A DNA stretch of 64,000 bases from positions 124,001 to 188,000 of the forward strand of contig NZ_LT976854.1 in assembly GCF_900249755.1 (NCBI RefSeq), read 5' to 3'. The translations under genes were made by a program, and so were the position numbers. Within the stretch, counting starts at the first letter, position 1. Each line of letters opens with the position of its first letter. This document shows positions 62,113 to 64,000 of the stretch, piece after piece. The notes below the pieces were generated by a model that did not search any database, had not been told where the DNA came from, and was given only the letters and a program-made list of their open reading frames with translations. The stretch comes from Cupriavidus taiwanensis (GTDB lineage: Bacteria; Pseudomonadota; Gammaproteobacteria; Burkholderiales; Burkholderiaceae).

Positions 62113-63111
62113 ATGGATGCAAACCGTGAAGGAAGCACGGCCCGCCCTGGCTGGCTGCGCGTGATGGCCGTCGCCTTGCTGGCGCTGGCGGGCAGTGTGG
62201 TGGCGCACGCCGCCGGCTACCCCGAGCGCCCGGTCACCCTGATCGTGCCCGGGCCGCCCGGCGGCAGCGGCGACATCACCGCGCGGCTGCTGGCCAAGGA
62301 ACTGGCCGCCGGCTGGGGGCAGCCGGTACTGGTCGAGAACCGGCCCGGCGGCGGGGGCATCGTCGGCGCACAGGCGCTGCTGCGCGCGCCGGCGGACGGC
62401 TACACGCTGATGATGGGCAACACCGGTGTCAACGCCATCAACTACAGCCTGTACCCGAAGCTGCCGTATACGCCCGCCGACATGGCAGGCATTGCCGACG
62501 TGCTGGTGTTTTCCAACGTGCTGGTGGTCAAGGCCGACTCGCCAGCGCGCAGCGTCGCGGACCTGAAGCGGCTGGCCACCGCACGCCCGGGAGGGCTGGC
62601 CTTCAGCTCATCCGGCATCGGCCAGACCACGCATCTGTCGGGCGAGCTGTTCAAGCTGCGCACCGGCATCGAGGCCCTGCACGTGCCGTACAAGGGAGCC
62701 AATCTGGGCCTGGCGGCGGTGATGTCCGGCGAGGTGGCATTCATGTTCGACAACCTGCCGTCGGCGGAGGGCCAGTTGCGCGCGGGTACCGTCAGGGCCC
62801 TGGCCGTGACCGGCGCCGAGCGCGTCGCAGCGCTGCCGCAGGTGCCGACCATGGCGCAGGCGGGGGTGGACGACTTCGTGGTGACGGGATGGTTCGGGCT
62901 GGTGGCGCGCGCCGGCACGCCGCAGGCGGTGATCGACGCGGTCCACCAGGCGGTGGCCACCATCCTGGCGCGCAAGGAATTCGGCCAGCGGCTGCAGCAA
63001 CTGGGCGGCCGGCCGGGCGTGCTGGGCCCGGCGGCCTTCGATGCCTTCATGCGCAGCGAGCGTGAACAGTGGGGAAAGGCGGTGAAGGCTTCGGGGGCAA
63101 CGGCGGAGTAG
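62113..63111 (+). CDS. Bug-family (TctC-like) periplasmic substrate-binding protein
   Basis: A 332-residue periplasmic binding protein. The signal peptide ends near VVAHAA and the mature protein begins GYPERPVTLIVPGPPGGSGDIT. VENRPGGGGIVGAQALLRAPADGY and LHVPYKGANLGLAAVMSGEVAFMFDN are the pocket and hinge motifs. GAGGAGA precedes ATG 62113, 30 bases after the LivK-type gene stop. It is the last gene of the catabolic operon that starts at 54915, and the third solute-binding gene in it, which is an unusual density. After it the coding direction continues only with the unrelated DUF5131 gene. Confidence 0.94.
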   Translation: MDANREGSTARPGWLRVMAVALLALAGSVVAHAAGYPERPVTLIVPGPPGGSGDITARLLAKELAAGWGQPVLVENRPGGGGIVGAQALLRAPADGYTLMMGNTGVNAINYSLYPKLPYTPADMAGIADVLVFSNVLVVKADSPARSVADLKRLATARPGGLAFSSSGIGQTTHLSGELFKLRTGIEALHVPYKGANLGLAAVMSGEVAFMFDNLPSAEGQLRAGTVRALAVTGAERVAALPQVPTMAQAGVDDFVVTGWFGLVARAGTPQAVIDAVHQAVATILARKEFGQRLQQLGGRPGVLGPAAFDAFMRSEREQWGKAVKASGATAE

Positions 63112-63210
63112 GGGGAGGTTCGTATCGGACTGATACCGGCTGAACGAGGGGTGAGGGTGCCTCTTGCCAGCGGAATCGGCCTCGCTCGCGTCTCGGCGCA
63201 ATCTGTAGCA

Positions 63211-63226
63211 CTGTATGCATATACAG
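63211..63226. promoter_or_regulatory. LexA (SOS) box
   Basis: CTGTATGCATATACAG matches the CTGT-N8-ACAG LexA consensus fully, inside longer arms GCACTGTAT/ATACAGTGC (63208-63229). It is 169 bases upstream of the DUF5131 start and lies in the otherwise featureless gap 63112-63394; the gene on its left points toward it, so only the right-hand gene can be controlled. Confidence 0.8.
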
Positions 63227-63394
63227 TGCTCGTTTTTCAACGTAAACTACGTCTTCCGCGCAAGGCACCCGACGCGCCGTTCGCAGAGCAGGCTGGCGGA
63301 AACGCTACGAAGTCGACGATACGTTCTGCGAGCTTTCCATCCGCTCCAACTGTAACCTTGTCCGGTGCCGATAGAATGTCGCGCTAACCTGAGC

Positions 63395-64000
63395 ATGTCA
63401 TCAGCAATGGGCAAAGATTCGCGCATCGAATGGACACATCACACGTTCAATCCCTGGTGGGGTTGCGTCAAGGTGTCGCCGGCCTGCGATAACTGCTATG
63501 CAGAGACCTGGGCAAAGCGGCTGGGAGAAGGACTTTGGGGTCCCGAAACTCCAAGGCGGTTCTTCAGTGAGTCTCACTGGAAGGACCCGTTGCGTTGGAA
63601 TCGCGACGCCGCAAAAGATGGGGTACGCCGGCGAGTGTTTTGCGCGTCCATGGCAGACGTTTTTGAGAATCGGGACGACCTCAAGGAGCCACGCCTCCGG
63701 TTGCTAGATCTGATTGCAGAAACCCCCAATCTTGACTGGCTGCTCCTGACCAAGCGTATTCATCTGGTGCGCAAGCAGCTTCCTAAAGGCTATGAGTTTC
63801 CTCGGAATGTCTGGCTTGGAGCGACCGTAGAGAACCAAGCCTCCGCAAACAAGAGGATCAAGCACCTGCTCCAGTTCTCATCGCCGTCAGTGCGCTTCCT
63901 TTCCTGCGAGCCGTTACTCTCTGCTATTGACCTGTCAGAGTTTCTGCGCCCAAACCAACTGGGCAACCGCGTCGACTGGGTCATAGCTGGAGGGGAATCC
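63395..64000 (+). CDS. DUF5131 / phage Gp37-Gp68 family protein, cut by the window edge
   Basis: The first 202 residues of a DUF5131 protein. The N-terminus IEWTHHTFNPWWGCVKVSPAC carries the family's three-cysteine set, Cys24, Cys31 and Cys34 (CX6CX2C), followed by YAETWAKRLG. CASMADVFENRDD, LDWLLLTKRIHLVRKQLP, NVWLGATVEN and RFLSCEPLLSAIDL are further family blocks. The cysteine set resembles that of radical-SAM-type proteins. In other genomes members sit beside TcmP, a three-Cys-motif partner protein, and occur in phages. ATG 63407 in the same frame is an alternative start. A LexA box upstream suggests induction by DNA damage. The C-terminus is outside the window. Confidence 0.88.
   Translation, partial: MSSAMGKDSRIEWTHHTFNPWWGCVKVSPACDNCYAETWAKRLGEGLWGPETPRRFFSESHWKDPLRWNRDAAKDGVRRRVFCASMADVFENRDDLKEPRLRLLDLIAETPNLDWLLLTKRIHLVRKQLPKGYEFPRNVWLGATVENQASANKRIKHLLQFSSPSVRFLSCEPLLSAIDLSEFLRPNQLGNRVDWVIAGGES

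Noticed and set aside
63151..63387. 78-codon frame spanning the SOS box
   Set aside because: Starts before the LexA box and has no domain or ribosome site. A minus-strand frame here reads more protein-like but has no start codon, so at most it is a gene relic.

Overview
The window is GC-rich (roughly two thirds G+C) DNA, almost fully coding. Gene content suggests a betaproteobacterium of the Burkholderiales, most likely Cupriavidus or a close Ralstonia-type relative. The reasons are the many Bug/TctC-type periplasmic binding proteins (six here), three CaiB/BaiF CoA-transferases, paired regulators beside small acyl-CoA catabolic clusters, and palindromic intergenic repeats. The genus is inferred from layout and protein style; no database search was possible.

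Left end (1-7544): distal part of a flagellar operon, flgF (tail only), flgG, flgH, flgI, flgJ, then a tandem palindromic repeat, a sigma-28-like promoter, and flgK-flgL. 7657-12131: a RibD/DHFR-like reductase, an unknown small protein behind heat-shock-like promoter modules, a class I fructose-bisphosphate aldolase, and ilvD with a clear terminator.

12230-18546: a decayed acyl-CoA catabolic island: Bug protein, CoA-transferase, a LuxR/MalT-type remnant, a second Bug protein, an enoyl-CoA hydratase remnant, and a natural double acyl-CoA dehydrogenase. 18644-23926: a LysR regulator divergent from a NepI-like MFS exporter, convergent with a two-subunit molybdenum hydroxylase. A 30-bp operator-like element occurs before both the LysR gene and the hydroxylase. 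23922-28596: MscS channel, unknown membrane protein and diguanylate cyclase in one operon.

28818-33364: a degenerate receiver protein, then a phosphopantetheinyl transferase overlapping an unusual single-module enzyme whose adenylation domain is of acetoacetyl-CoA-synthetase type, followed by a carrier domain and a thioesterase. A MITE-like element separates this from an arsR-arsC-acr3 arsenic operon (33672-35654). 35788-38149: two unknown proteins and a CoA-transferase. 38189-40828: an alpha-hydroxyketone quorum-sensing pair (cqsA/lqsA-like synthase and cqsS/lqsS-like sensor kinase).

41302-45871: an IclR-controlled cluster (acyl-CoA dehydrogenase, Bug, IclR, divergent CoA-transferase) whose operator-like palindrome nearly matches one upstream of the 12-kb island. 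46015-47061: a lower-GC DUF1016/YhcG nuclease. 47157-50700: Bug, argininosuccinate-lyase-like enzyme and divergent LysR. 50930-53721: AraC regulator, cupin, MarR regulator and a crotonase; MarR and the crotonase share a palindromic operator. 53978-63111: IclR regulator divergent from a seven-gene catabolic and uptake operon (cyclase-type hydrolase, acyl-CoA ligase, acyl-CoA dehydrogenase, SDR, two Bug proteins, one LivK-type protein). The right end carries a consensus LexA box and the start of a DUF5131 (phage Gp37/Gp68) gene cut by the window edge. I saw no tRNA, rRNA, CRISPR array or complete insertion sequence.
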